This document shows positions 1 through 8,001 of a DNA stretch of 64,000 nt, in pieces; within the stretch, counting starts at the first letter, position 1, and every line of letters starts with the position of its first letter. The notes under the pieces were generated by a model. It saw nothing but the letters and a program-made list of their open reading frames with translations. It was not told the DNA's origin and ran no database searches. Both the position numbers and the translations under genes were made by a program. This DNA is from JACMQX01 sp040385105 (GTDB taxonomy: Bacteria > Pseudomonadota > Gammaproteobacteria > Burkholderiales > Burkholderiaceae_C). The DNA lies in assembly GCA_040385105.1 (NCBI GenBank), contig JAZKHY010000003.1, positions 1 to 64,000 of the forward strand. Direction: 5' to 3'.

Positions 1-1
1 G

Positions 2-109
2 GTCAACAAGCGCATGGTCAACGCCGACGCCAAGCTGAAGGAAATCTTCGGCAAGGCCCAGGTGTCCATGTTCGAGATGGCAGGCCTGATCGGCAAGCAC
101 GTCAAGTAA
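2..109 (+). CDS. SWIB/MDM2 domain protein, C-terminal end only
   Basis: The window opens inside this gene. The last 35 codons are read in the frame starting at base 2 and end with TAA at 107-109. The peptide contains VNKRMVNADAKLKEIFGK and ends in QVSMFEMAGLIGKHVK, which matches the C-terminal half of the SWIB fold (a helix carrying DAKLKxIFG, then the F-E/K-M helix). Burkholderiales carry such small, basic, histone-like SWIB proteins. In eukaryotes the domain belongs to chromatin-remodelling complexes, while the bacterial role is not established. The start and any N-terminal Lys/Ala-rich tail lie outside the window. A perfect terminator hairpin follows directly, so this is the last gene of its transcript. 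Confidence 0.8.
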   Translation, partial: VNKRMVNADAKLKEIFGKAQVSMFEMAGLIGKHVK

Positions 110-130
110 GCCACGGCTTGCTGACACTGA

Positions 131-157
131 AAAGGGCCACGCAAGTGGCCCTTTTTC
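131..157 (+). terminator. Rho-independent terminator after the SWIB gene
   Basis: GGGCCAC at 134-140 and GTGGCCC at 145-151 form a perfect 7-bp stem around the loop GCAA. The stem is flanked by AAA on the left and TTTTT on the right, which extends pairing to about 10 bp and supplies the U-tract. It lies 24 bp after the SWIB stop codon and just before the convergent TPP-enzyme gene. Confidence 0.9.
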
Positions 158-174
158 TTTGGGTGCCCGCGATA

Positions 175-1857
175 TCAGCGCTGCTTCTTCAGCGCCGCGT
201 CCGTGATGGCGCCTAGCGTCCCGCGCGTCGTGATGACTTCCGGGTCCAGCATCACTTCAATCAACGTTCCTGCAGGCCTTGCCAGCGCCGCCACAAACTC
301 CGGCTCGAACTCCGCTGTCTTCGTGATGCGCACCCCCGCGTAGCCATAGGCCCGCGCCAGCGCCGCAAAGTCCGGGTTGCTCAGCTGCGAGCCGCTTACG
401 TGCGTGGGGTACTCGCGCTCCTGGTGCATGCGGATGGTGCCAAACATGCCGTTGTTGAGCAGCACGATGATGCTCCTGGCGCCGTGCTGCACGGCAGTGG
501 CCAGCTCCTGGCCGTTCATCAGGAAGTCGCCATCGCCTGCGATCGTGAAGGCCACGCGGCCCGTCGTGATGGCCGCCGCAATGCCGGCGGGCACCCCATA
601 GCCCATCGCGCCAACGGTGGGCGCCAGCTGTGTCTTGAAGCCGCTCGCGAGCCCGTGATGCCTGAAGAACCGGTGCACCCAGCTGGCGAAGTTGCCGGCG
701 CCGTTGGTCAGCACGGCGTCGGCCGGCAGGTGCTTCTTGAGCACGCCGACGATCGCAGGCATGTCAATGTCGCCCGGCAGCGCCTGCGGCTCCAGGTTGG
801 CCAGGTAGTCCGCATTGCAGCCCTTCGCCCAGTCCTCCCAGGGCACCGACACCGGCGCCGTCAGCACCTCCAGCGAGCGCGCCGCCGCATTCATCGTGGC
901 ATTGATGGCCAGGTCGGCCTGGTAAACCCGGTTGAGTTCCTCCGCGCTGGAATGGATGTGCACCAGCTTCTGCTTCGGGCGCGGCGCCTCCAGCAGCGTG
1001 TAGCCGCCTGTCGTCATTTCGCCCAGGCGCGGGCCGATGGCGATGATGAGGTCGCTGTCCTTCACCCGCGCCGCAAGCCTGGGGTTCAGGCCGATGCCGA
1101 CGTCGCCCGCATACAGCGGATGATGGTTGTCAAACGTGTCCTGGAAGCGGAAGGCATTGCCCACCGGCAGCTTCCAGTTCTCGGCAAAACGCTGCAGGGC
1201 CTGGGCCGACTGCTGCGTCCAGCCCCCGCCACCTGCGATCACCAGCGGCCTGGTGGATGCCAGCAGCATCTCGCGCAGGCGGCGCAGCGAACCCGGGTCG
1301 CTCCACGACTCCACTGCCTCGACACGCGGCAGCACAGGCACATCCACCAGCTGGGTCAGCATGTCTTCCGGCAGCACCAGCACCACCGGCCCGGGCCGGC
1401 CGTTCATGGCCGTGGCAAACGCGCGGGCAATGTATTCGGGAATGCGGCGCGCATCGTCAATGCGCTCGACGCGCTTGGCGAGCGGCGCAAAGAACGTCAG
1501 ATAGTTCACCTCCTGGAAGGCCTCGCGGTCGCGCATGTCACCCGCCACATCGCCCACGAAGAGCACCATCGGCGTTGAATCCTGGAAGGCCGTGTGAACC
1601 CCGATGGAGGCATTGGTCGCGCCCGGCCCGCGCGTCACAAAGCACACGCCGGGCCGCCCGGTGAGCTTGCCATGCGCCTCCGCCATGAACGCAGCGCCGC
1701 CCTCCTGCCGGTTGATGATGAAACGGATCCTGTCCCCATAGGCGTGAAAGCCGTCGAGCACCGCCAGGAAGCTCTCGCCCGGCACCCCAAATGCGAATTC
1801 AACGCCCTGCTCAATGAGGCACTCGACGACGAGGTGCCCGGCTGCCTGCTGTGTCAT
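175..1857 (-). CDS. Thiamine-diphosphate-dependent enzyme, acetolactate synthase large-subunit-like
   Basis: A 560-residue protein with the three-domain layout of the ALS/pyruvate-oxidase family. The N-terminal pyrimidine-binding domain has GVPGES (24-29) and the catalytic glutamate in NRQEGGAAFMAE (E52). A central domain follows, then the C-terminal PP domain with the TPP motif GDGDF (from about 441) to LLNNGMFG about 27 residues on. The catalytic glutamate is present, so it should be active on 2-keto acids, but the substrate cannot be read from the sequence. Genuine IlvB proteins normally sit with an IlvH regulatory subunit, and none is present here. An upstream in-frame ATG at 1926 is possible, but the ATG at 1857 has a GGCAGGAAC ribosome site and starts exactly at the family N-terminus. 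It is divergent from a TetR regulator, which may control it. Confidence 0.85.
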   Translation of the reverse strand: MTQQAAGHLVVECLIEQGVEFAFGVPGESFLAVLDGFHAYGDRIRFIINRQEGGAAFMAEAHGKLTGRPGVCFVTRGPGATNASIGVHTAFQDSTPMVLFVGDVAGDMRDREAFQEVNYLTFFAPLAKRVERIDDARRIPEYIARAFATAMNGRPGPVVLVLPEDMLTQLVDVPVLPRVEAVESWSDPGSLRRLREMLLASTRPLVIAGGGGWTQQSAQALQRFAENWKLPVGNAFRFQDTFDNHHPLYAGDVGIGLNPRLAARVKDSDLIIAIGPRLGEMTTGGYTLLEAPRPKQKLVHIHSSAEELNRVYQADLAINATMNAAARSLEVLTAPVSVPWEDWAKGCNADYLANLEPQALPGDIDMPAIVGVLKKHLPADAVLTNGAGNFASWVHRFFRHHGLASGFKTQLAPTVGAMGYGVPAGIAAAITTGRVAFTIAGDGDFLMNGQELATAVQHGARSIIVLLNNGMFGTIRMHQEREYPTHVSGSQLSNPDFAALARAYGYAGVRITKTAEFEPEFVAALARPAGTLIEVMLDPEVITTRGTLGAITDAALKKQR

Positions 1858-1919
1858 GCTGTTCCTGCCTTGCTGTGTATGACGGCGATTATCCCTGCGG
1901 CCCTCAGGTGCCGCCCCAA

Positions 1920-1964
1920 GTGACAATAAGCTGGAAATCCGATCTAATTCACCAAACAGTTAGT
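1920..1964 (+). promoter_or_regulatory. tetR promoter with overlapping dyad operator
   Basis: GTGACA (1920-1925), a 17-bp spacer and TCTAAT (1943-1948) form a plausible sigma-70 promoter reading toward tetR. Directly after the -10 is TTCACC, followed by the imperfect dyad ACCAAACAGTTAGT (1951-1964; AC-AA and TT-GT arms). The same order (TAATTCACC, then AGTTA) recurs at the downstream promoter at 2674-2703, which points to one regulator binding both. Confidence 0.5.
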
Positions 1965-1974
1965 AAAAACACCA

Positions 1975-2625
1975 ATGGCCACCCCCAAGACACCCGTTGC
2001 CGAACCCCGCTCGCGTGATGCCGACCGCTCCCAGCTCGCCATCCTGGTTGCGGCGCGCGACGAGTTCGCGCAGCACGGCCTGGGCGGCGCACGGGTGGAC
2101 CGCATCGCGGAGCGCGCCGACGTCAACAAGCGCCTGATCTACTATTACTTCGGCAGCAAGGACGACCTGTTCCTGGCCGTGCTGGAGAGCACCTATGCCG
2201 ACATCCGCGAGGCTGAAAAGAAGCTGCACCTGACCGACCTGACACCTGTGGAGGGCGTGCGGCGGCTGACCGAATTCACCTGGACTTACTACATAGACCA
2301 CCCGGAATTCATCACCCTGCTCAACAGCGCCAACCTGCACCAGGCCCGGCACCTGAGCAAGTCCGACCGGGTGCGTGACATGAACTCGCCGCTGATCAAG
2401 ACGCTGGGCGAGATCCTCGCACGCGGCCAGGCCGAGGGCATCTTCCGCGGCGGCATCGACCCTATCCAGCTCTACATCTCCATCGCCGGGCTGGCCTACT
2501 TCTACCTGTCCAACAACCACACCCTGTCAGCCATCTTCGGCCGCGACCTGATGACGCCCAAGGCGCGCAACGAGCGCCTGTCGCACATGACCGACGTGAT
2601 CCTCGGGTATGTACTGATGAGCTGA
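1975..2625 (+). CDS. TetR/AcrR family transcriptional regulator
   Basis: A 216-residue one-domain-plus-ligand-pocket repressor. The TetR helix-turn-helix spans about residues 22-70, with ARVDRIAERADVNKRLIYYYF carrying the recognition helix (about 40-60) and the SKDDLFLAVL helix that closes the DNA-binding domain. The remaining 145 residues are the helical ligand-binding and dimer domain, whose ligand cannot be predicted. The gene lies between the divergent TPP-enzyme gene and a co-directional catabolic cluster, the usual place for a local repressor. There is no obvious Shine-Dalgarno before the ATG, and the predicted transcription start leaves a leader of only about 20 bases. Two similar operator-like sequences, one at its own promoter and one at the next operon, suggest autoregulation plus control of the cluster. 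Confidence 0.9.
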   Translation: MATPKTPVAEPRSRDADRSQLAILVAARDEFAQHGLGGARVDRIAERADVNKRLIYYYFGSKDDLFLAVLESTYADIREAEKKLHLTDLTPVEGVRRLTEFTWTYYIDHPEFITLLNSANLHQARHLSKSDRVRDMNSPLIKTLGEILARGQAEGIFRGGIDPIQLYISIAGLAYFYLSNNHTLSAIFGRDLMTPKARNERLSHMTDVILGYVLMS

Positions 2626-2649
2626 TGGGCCTGCGCACCCTGGGGGTGT

Positions 2650-2703
2650 TTGCATCGCGGGATGGCTCGTGCTTATAATTCACCCGGTAGTTAATTAGCA
2701 ACC
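2650..2703 (+). promoter_or_regulatory. Promoter and palindromic operator of the catabolic cluster
   Basis: TTGCAT (2650-2655), an 18-bp spacer and a consensus TATAAT (2674-2679) give a strong promoter. Immediately downstream, over the expected transcription start, is the 18-bp palindrome ggtagttaattagcaacc (2686-2703), in which 14 of 18 positions are symmetric. A repressor bound there would block initiation. The TAATTCACC linking the -10 to the operator is repeated at the tetR promoter. Confidence 0.65.
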
Positions 2704-2734
2704 ACGGGCACAGACCCGTTCATCTGGAGACAGC

Positions 2735-3712
2735 ATGACCTTCACACGCCGCGCCACGCTGGCAGCACTCACCTGCCTGACCACCCTCGCTCCCCTTGCC
2801 GCCCATGCCCAGGCATGGCCCAACAAGCCCATCCGCGTCATCGTGCCGTTTGCAGCAGGCAGCACCACCGACATCATTGCCCGCGCCATCGCCGACAAGA
2901 TGGGCGCAAGCCTCGGCCAGACACTGGTCATTGACAACCGCGGCGGCGCCAGCGGCACCATCGGCCAGCAGGCCGTGGCCAGCGCAGCGCCTGATGGCTA
3001 CACCATCATGATCCACTCGTCGTCGCACACGGTGAGCCCGTCCACCTTCGCCAAGCTGCCGTTTGATACCGAGAAAGACTTCGTCGGCGTGACGCCGATC
3101 TCGTCCACGCCCAATGTGCTGGTGATCTCCCCGTCCAAGAACATCAAGACGCTGCAGGAGCTGCTGGCCGCTGCCAAGGCCAAGCCTGGCAGCATGAACT
3201 TTGCCTCCGCAGGGCAAGGCAGCGCCACCCACCTGAATGCGGAGAAGTTCAAGCTGGCCGGCAAGATCGACGCCACCAACATTCCGTTCAAGGGCTCGGC
3301 TGAAGCCGTGACTGAAGTGATGTCCGGCCGCGTGGACTACTACTTCTCGCCCATCGCGCCCGTCATCGGCCAGATCCGCAATGGCCAGCTCCTGGCCCTG
3401 GCCGTCGGCTCGCCGCGCCGCGCCAGCGCGCTGCCCAATGTGCCGACCACCGCCGAAGCCGGCGTACCCGGCTCGGAGTTCAACTTCTGGATCGGCATGA
3501 TGGCGCCCGCCAAGACGCCGCGTGACATCGTCAACCGGCTGAATGAAGAAGTCGTGAAGGCCCTCGCCACCCCCGAAGTGAAGGAGCGCTTTGCCACGCT
3601 CGGCGCCGATGCCTGGACGCTCAAGCCCGAGCAGTTCGACGCTTACATCCATGAAGAAATCAAGACCAACGCCGTGCTGGTGAAAGCCGCAGGCCTCGAG
3701 GTGCAGAAGTAA
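2735..3712 (+). CDS. Tripartite tricarboxylate transporter (Bug/TctC family) periplasmic binding protein
   Basis: A 325-residue exported solute receptor. A signal peptide runs to about residue 25 (RRATLAALTCLTTLAPLAAHAQA). The mature part begins with the family signature WPNKPIRVIVPFAAGSTTD and continues with the NRGGASGTIG and ADGYT-like blocks that line the carboxylate pocket. Bug proteins capture mono-, di- and tricarboxylates or related small acids. No TctA/TctB membrane subunits are encoded in this window, so it must either use a transporter elsewhere or act as a sensor. It is the first gene of the cluster behind the strong TATAAT promoter, has a GGAGA ribosome site, and its TAA overlaps the next ATG by one base, which indicates translational coupling. 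Confidence 0.93.
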   Translation: MTFTRRATLAALTCLTTLAPLAAHAQAWPNKPIRVIVPFAAGSTTDIIARAIADKMGASLGQTLVIDNRGGASGTIGQQAVASAAPDGYTIMIHSSSHTVSPSTFAKLPFDTEKDFVGVTPISSTPNVLVISPSKNIKTLQELLAAAKAKPGSMNFASAGQGSATHLNAEKFKLAGKIDATNIPFKGSAEAVTEVMSGRVDYYFSPIAPVIGQIRNGQLLALAVGSPRRASALPNVPTTAEAGVPGSEFNFWIGMMAPAKTPRDIVNRLNEEVVKALATPEVKERFATLGADAWTLKPEQFDAYIHEEIKTNAVLVKAAGLEVQK

Positions 3713-4875
3713 TGCCTACGCAAAAACTCGGAATCATCATGCACGGCGTCACCGGACGCATGGGCATGAACCAGCATCTGATCCGCTCCATCCTCGCCAT
3801 CCGCGCGCAGGGCGGCGTGACCCTGTCCAATGGTGACAAGGTGATGCCCGACCCCATCATCATCGGCCGCAACGCCGAGAAGATGGAAGCCCTGGCCAGG
3901 GCGCACAACCTCCCGCGCTGGGGCACCGACCTGGACGCAGCACTGGCCAACAAGGAAGACACCATCTTCTTTGACGCCGGCACGACGCAAATGCGGCCCA
4001 CCCTGCTGGCCAAAGCCATCCGCGCCGGCAAGCATGTGTACTGCGAAAAGCCCATCGCCACCAACCTCAACGAGGCAGTGGAGATCGCACGCCTGGCAGA
4101 AAGCTCCGGCCTCAAGCACGGCGCGGTACAGGACAAGCTCTTCCTGCCCGGCCTGCGCAAGCTCGACATGCTGCGCCGCGCCGGCTTCTTCGGCCGCATG
4201 CTCAGCGTACGCCTGGAGTTTGGCTACTGGGTGTTCGAGGGCGACCTGCAGCCCATCCAGCGCCCGAGCTGGAACTACCGCAAGGAGGACGGCGGCGGCA
4301 TGATCCTGGACATGATGTGCCACTGGCGCTATGTGCTGGACAACCTGTTCGGTGAAGTGAAGTCGGTCTCGTGCATCGGCACCACGCACATCCCCACGCG
4401 ATGGGATGAAGCGGGCAAGCCCTATGACTGCACGGCCGACGACGCAGCCTACGCCACTGCCGAACTCATCGGCCACGGTGGTGAACACGTGATCGCGCAG
4501 CTCAACATGAGCTGGGCCACGCGCGTGAACCGTGACGACCTCGTCACCTTCCACGTCGACGGCACGCACGGCTCGGCCGTGGCCACGCTGACCGGCTGCA
4601 AGGCGCAGAGCCGCGTGAACACGCCGCGCCCGGTGTGGAACCCGGACGTCAAGAACACCATGAACTTCTCCGACCAATGGCAGGACGTGCCGGACACGCA
4701 GGTGTACGACAACGGCTTCAAGATCCAGTGGGAGCATTTCATCCGCCACGTGGTGGAGAACGAACCCTACAAGTGGACGCTGCCCGAGGGCGCCAAGGGC
4801 GTGCAGCTGGTCGAGGCTGCGCTCGACAGCTGGAAGGAACGCCGCTGGGTGGACGTGCCCGCGCTGAAAATCTGA
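3712..4875 (+). CDS. Gfo/Idh/MocA family NAD(P)-dependent oxidoreductase
   Basis: A 387-residue protein with an N-terminal Rossmann fold (GIIMHGVTGRMG near residues 7-18) and the family-defining HVYCEKPIA motif, in which K113 is the conserved catalytic lysine. The C-terminal alpha/beta domain includes the DGGGMILDMMCHW segment expected at the sugar or cyclitol site. Members oxidise or epimerise sugars, inositols and sugar acids, but the exact substrate here is unknown. The ATG overlaps the stop of the preceding Bug gene, and the next gene starts after four bases, so all are co-transcribed. The N-terminus is slightly unusual because a roughly 30-residue helix-rich insertion lies between the Rossmann glycines and the second strand. 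Confidence 0.9.
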   Translation: MPTQKLGIIMHGVTGRMGMNQHLIRSILAIRAQGGVTLSNGDKVMPDPIIIGRNAEKMEALARAHNLPRWGTDLDAALANKEDTIFFDAGTTQMRPTLLAKAIRAGKHVYCEKPIATNLNEAVEIARLAESSGLKHGAVQDKLFLPGLRKLDMLRRAGFFGRMLSVRLEFGYWVFEGDLQPIQRPSWNYRKEDGGGMILDMMCHWRYVLDNLFGEVKSVSCIGTTHIPTRWDEAGKPYDCTADDAAYATAELIGHGGEHVIAQLNMSWATRVNRDDLVTFHVDGTHGSAVATLTGCKAQSRVNTPRPVWNPDVKNTMNFSDQWQDVPDTQVYDNGFKIQWEHFIRHVVENEPYKWTLPEGAKGVQLVEAALDSWKERRWVDVPALKI

Positions 4876-4879
4876 GCCC

Positions 4880-5764
4880 ATGAACCCGCCGCCCGGCACC
4901 ATCGGCATCCTGGGCCTCGGCCTGGTCGGCCAGGCGCTGGCGGCGCGGCTCAAGGCCTGCGGCCACCAGGTGGCCGGCTGCGACCCTTCGGCTGCGGCGC
5001 GGGCCTCGGCTGAAGTCCTCGGCGTGCAACTGGTTGAAGACGCAGCGGCGCTTGCACAGCAATGCGATGCAGTACTCATCTGCGTGCTGGACGACAGCGC
5101 GCTGTTGTCTTGCGCCAGGGCCCTGGCCGACGCGCCATCAGGCCAGCTCAAGTTTGTGCTCAGCTGCGTGACAGCCAGCGTGCAGGCCACAGCCGAAGCC
5201 GCCAAAGCCGTGGGCCGCCGCGCCGACTTTGCCGACATGCCGCTCTTGGGCTCCAGCCGCCAGATTGCGCAGGGCGAGGCCCTGGGCCTGCTGGGCGCCA
5301 GCGCCAGGGTGCGCGAGCGCTGGGGCAGCCTGCTCATCGACATCTGCCCGAAACACCGCCATGTGGGCGAACAGGGCTTTGGCGTGCGCGCCAAGCTCGC
5401 CTGCAACCTGGTGCTGGGCCTGAACCGTGCGGCGCTGGCTGAAGGCCTGGCACTGGCCACGACGCTGGGCCTTGACGGCACAGCGTTCCTTGGCCTGCTG
5501 CGCGAGTCCCCCGCGTATTCGCGCGCAGTGGATGTGGCCGGCCCGCGCATGGTGGCGCAGGACTTCACGCCCGCCTCACGCATCCGCCAGCACCGCAAGG
5601 ACCTGGCGCTCATCCTCCAGCAGGGCAGCGATGCCGGGCTGGACCTTTCACTCACCGCGGCGCATGCCGCCTTGCTGGACCGCGCCATCGGCCAGGGCCT
5701 CGGCGACCTGGACAACGTGGCCGTGATCGCGGCCATTCTTGCCCAGGCCCCTGCCAACCATTGA
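4880..5764 (+). CDS. NAD(P)-dependent beta-hydroxyacid dehydrogenase-like oxidoreductase
   Basis: A 294-residue protein of the 6-phosphogluconate/3-hydroxyisobutyrate dehydrogenase superfamily. It has an N-terminal Rossmann fold with ILGLGLVGQAL (10-20) and ends its first domain with the FADMPLLGSS segment. The C-terminal all-helical domain carries GFGVRAKLACN, in which K172 and N176 occupy the places of the catalytic lysine and asparagine. Enzymes of this type oxidise 2- or 3-hydroxy acids such as 2-hydroxy-3-oxopropionate or 3-hydroxyisobutyrate. The partners suggest a sugar-acid or cyclitol-derived hydroxyacid here, which is an inference. It starts four bases after the Gfo/Idh/MocA gene and runs into the DUF993 gene without a gap. 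Confidence 0.85.
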   Translation: MNPPPGTIGILGLGLVGQALAARLKACGHQVAGCDPSAAARASAEVLGVQLVEDAAALAQQCDAVLICVLDDSALLSCARALADAPSGQLKFVLSCVTASVQATAEAAKAVGRRADFADMPLLGSSRQIAQGEALGLLGASARVRERWGSLLIDICPKHRHVGEQGFGVRAKLACNLVLGLNRAALAEGLALATTLGLDGTAFLGLLRESPAYSRAVDVAGPRMVAQDFTPASRIRQHRKDLALILQQGSDAGLDLSLTAAHAALLDRAIGQGLGDLDNVAVIAAILAQAPANH

Positions 5765-5784
5765 ACCCCTCCCCGGACACCTCC

Positions 5785-6969
5785 ATGCCACTGACCCTCC
5801 AACTCCCCACTACCGACGGCAAGCTCGCCGCCTACACCGCGCGCGGCACCACGCCCGTCAAGCCCACCGGCGCGCCAAAGTTCAACCGCATCGCCTACTC
5901 GGCAGCGCACGTCGTCGCCGACCCGCTGGCTGCCATCGACCCCTGGCTCGACTGCGCGGTGGACTGGGACGCGACCATCGCCTACCGCCAGCGCCTCTGG
6001 TCACTGGGCCTGGGTGTGGCCGAGGCCATGGACACAGCGCAGCGCGGCATGGGCCTGGACTGGCCCACGTCGCTGGAGCTGATCCGCCGCTCGCTCGACG
6101 CCGCGAAAGACGTGCCTGGCGCCATCGTCGCCTCGGGCTGCGGCACCGACCACCTGGCACTCGACAAGGTCACGACGGTCGATGAAGTCATCAAGGGCTA
6201 TGAAGAGCAGATGGAAGCCATCGAGAAGCTCGGCGGCAAGCTCATCGTCATGGCGAGCCGCGCGCTGGCGCGCGTTGCCAAGAGCCCGGCCGACTATGAG
6301 CGTGTGTATGACCGCATCCTGAGCCAGGCGAAGCAGCCGGTGGTGCTGCACTGGCTGGGCGACATGTTCGACCCTGCGCTCAAAGGCTACTGGGGCAGCA
6401 ACGATGTGGATGCAGCGATGGACACGGCGCTCGGAATCATCAACGCCCACCCCAGCAAAGTGGACGGCATCAAGATCTCGCTGCTCGACAAGGACAAGGA
6501 AATCGCGATGCGCCGCCGGCTGCCGGCCCCGGTGCGCATGTACACAGGCGATGACTTCAACTACGCCGAGCTGATTGCCGGTGACGGCTTCGGCAGCGCC
6601 GACATCCACGGCAAGAGCGACGCGCTGCTGGGCATCTTCGACGCCATCGCGCCCGCCGCCAGCGCCGCCCTGGGAGAACTGGCGCAAGGCAATGTAGAGA
6701 AGTTTCATGCCATCCTCGGCCCGACAGTGCCGCTGTCGCGCCACATCTTTGCCGCACCCACACGCTTTTACAAGACTGGCGTCGTGTTCATGGCCTGGCT
6801 CAACGGCCACCAGAGCCACTTCACCATGGTCGGCGGCCAGCAGAGCACCCGCTCGCTTCAGCACTTTGCCGAACTGTTCAGGCTAGCCGATGCGGCCAAC
6901 CTGCTGGAGCAGCCCGAGCTGGCCACGCAGCGCATGAAGACGCTGCTGGCGCTGCACGGGGTGCAGTAA
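5785..6969 (+). CDS. DUF993 family protein (dihydrodipicolinate-synthase-like TIM barrel)
   Basis: A 394-residue protein recognised as DUF993, a family distantly related to the DapA/N-acetylneuraminate lyase aldolases. Visible landmarks are KFNRIAYSAAHVV near the N-terminus, the stretch VASGCGTDHLA, the helix VIKGYEEQMEAIEKLGGK, and PVVLHWLGDMFDP followed by KVDGIKISLLDKD. The lysine in GIKIS is a candidate Schiff-base residue by analogy with DapA-type enzymes. The family has no firmly assigned reaction that I know of. A TTG start 24 bases upstream overlaps the previous stop, but the ATG at 5785 fits the family N-terminus. Position between dehydrogenases and an isomerase suggests a carbon-carbon cleavage step. 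Confidence 0.8.
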   Translation: MPLTLQLPTTDGKLAAYTARGTTPVKPTGAPKFNRIAYSAAHVVADPLAAIDPWLDCAVDWDATIAYRQRLWSLGLGVAEAMDTAQRGMGLDWPTSLELIRRSLDAAKDVPGAIVASGCGTDHLALDKVTTVDEVIKGYEEQMEAIEKLGGKLIVMASRALARVAKSPADYERVYDRILSQAKQPVVLHWLGDMFDPALKGYWGSNDVDAAMDTALGIINAHPSKVDGIKISLLDKDKEIAMRRRLPAPVRMYTGDDFNYAELIAGDGFGSADIHGKSDALLGIFDAIAPAASAALGELAQGNVEKFHAILGPTVPLSRHIFAAPTRFYKTGVVFMAWLNGHQSHFTMVGGQQSTRSLQHFAELFRLADAANLLEQPELATQRMKTLLALHGVQ

Positions 6970-7030
6970 ACGAGACTAGAAAAAGAAGTTCCGCTTTCAC
7001 CAACTGCCCGAGAACCACCGGAGACAAACC

Positions 7031-7996
7031 ATGAAGACACGCTTTTTCCTCAAGGCCTGCATGGCCGCCGTACTGACCGCAAGCGCTTTGGGTGCCGCTG
7101 CACAGGCTTACCCCAACCGCCCGGTCAAGGTCATCATCCCCTTCCCGCCCGGCGGCACGCTGGACGCCGTGGGCCGACAGCTGGCGCAGAAGCTCAGCGA
7201 CCAGCTCGGCCAGCAATTCGTGGTGGAAAACCGGCCGGGCGGCAACGGCACCATCGGTGCCGCTGCAGTAGCCACGGCTGCGGCCGACGGCTACACGCTG
7301 CTGTTCAATGCATCGACCTTCACTTCAGCGCCGATGACGATGAAGTCCGTGCCCTACGGTGTGGTCAAGGACTTCACGCCCATCGCGCTCGTGGCCAAGG
7401 CGCCGCTGTCCGTCGCCATCAACAAGAACCTGCCGATCACCGACATCAAGTCTCTCGTGACCTATGCCAAGGCCAACCCGGGCAAGATGACCTTTGCCGT
7501 CGGCTCGGTGGGCTCGGGCGGCCACATGGCCACCGAACTGCTCAAGAAGTCCAGCGGCATCGACTACACCGTTGTCCCTTACAAGGGGACGGCCCCGGCC
7601 TTCCAGGACCTGATCGGTGGCCAGATTGACGGCTTCATCGACCCCATCCTCGGCTCGCTGCAGTACCACAAGGGTGGCCTGCTGCGCGTCGTTGCCGTCA
7701 CGGGCGACAAGCGCGCACCCAACCTGCCGGACGTGCCGACCGTGGCCGAAACCATTCCCGGCTTCGAGTTCTACAGCTGGTACGGCCTGTGGGCACCTGC
7801 GAAGCTGCCCGCAGAAATCACCCAGCGCCTGAATGCCGAAACCAACAAGGCCCTCGCTTCCGACATGCGCGAGAAGCTGATCCAGCAGGGCCTGGTGCTG
7901 ACGCCCGGCTCGCCCGACGACTTCGCAAAGTTCCAAACGGCAGACATGGCCGTCTCGCAGAAGATCATCACCGACGGCAAGATCCGGATCGACTGA
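7031..7996 (+). CDS. Second Bug/TctC-family periplasmic binding protein of the cluster
   Basis: A 321-residue exported receptor. It has a signal peptide (KTRFFLKACMAAVLTASALG, then AAAQA), followed by YPNRPVKVIIPFPPGGTLDA and NRPGGNGTIGA, the two glycine-rich ligand loops of the family, and a conserved ADGYTLLFN block. It is clearly a different paralogue from the first cluster Bug protein. It follows the DUF993 stop after a 61-base gap containing a CCGGAGAC ribosome site but no obvious terminator, so it is probably in the same transcript. Two receptors in one operon could bind the substrate and a breakdown product. As for the first, no TctAB channel is nearby. Confidence 0.92.
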   Translation: MKTRFFLKACMAAVLTASALGAAAQAYPNRPVKVIIPFPPGGTLDAVGRQLAQKLSDQLGQQFVVENRPGGNGTIGAAAVATAAADGYTLLFNASTFTSAPMTMKSVPYGVVKDFTPIALVAKAPLSVAINKNLPITDIKSLVTYAKANPGKMTFAVGSVGSGGHMATELLKKSSGIDYTVVPYKGTAPAFQDLIGGQIDGFIDPILGSLQYHKGGLLRVVAVTGDKRAPNLPDVPTVAETIPGFEFYSWYGLWAPAKLPAEITQRLNAETNKALASDMREKLIQQGLVLTPGSPDDFAKFQTADMAVSQKIITDGKIRID

Positions 7997-8001
7997 ACCC
8001 G

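Noticed and set aside
400..1578. A 392-codon plus-strand frame opposite the TPP enzyme.
   Set aside because: The minus strand encodes all expected TPP-enzyme motifs. The plus peptide is His/Arg-rich with no fold signals.
3643..5910. A 755-codon minus-strand frame opposite the dehydrogenase genes.
   Set aside because: The plus strand carries Gfo/Idh/MocA and hydroxyacid-dehydrogenase motifs in overlapping coupled genes; the antisense peptide has composition typical of a shadow frame.
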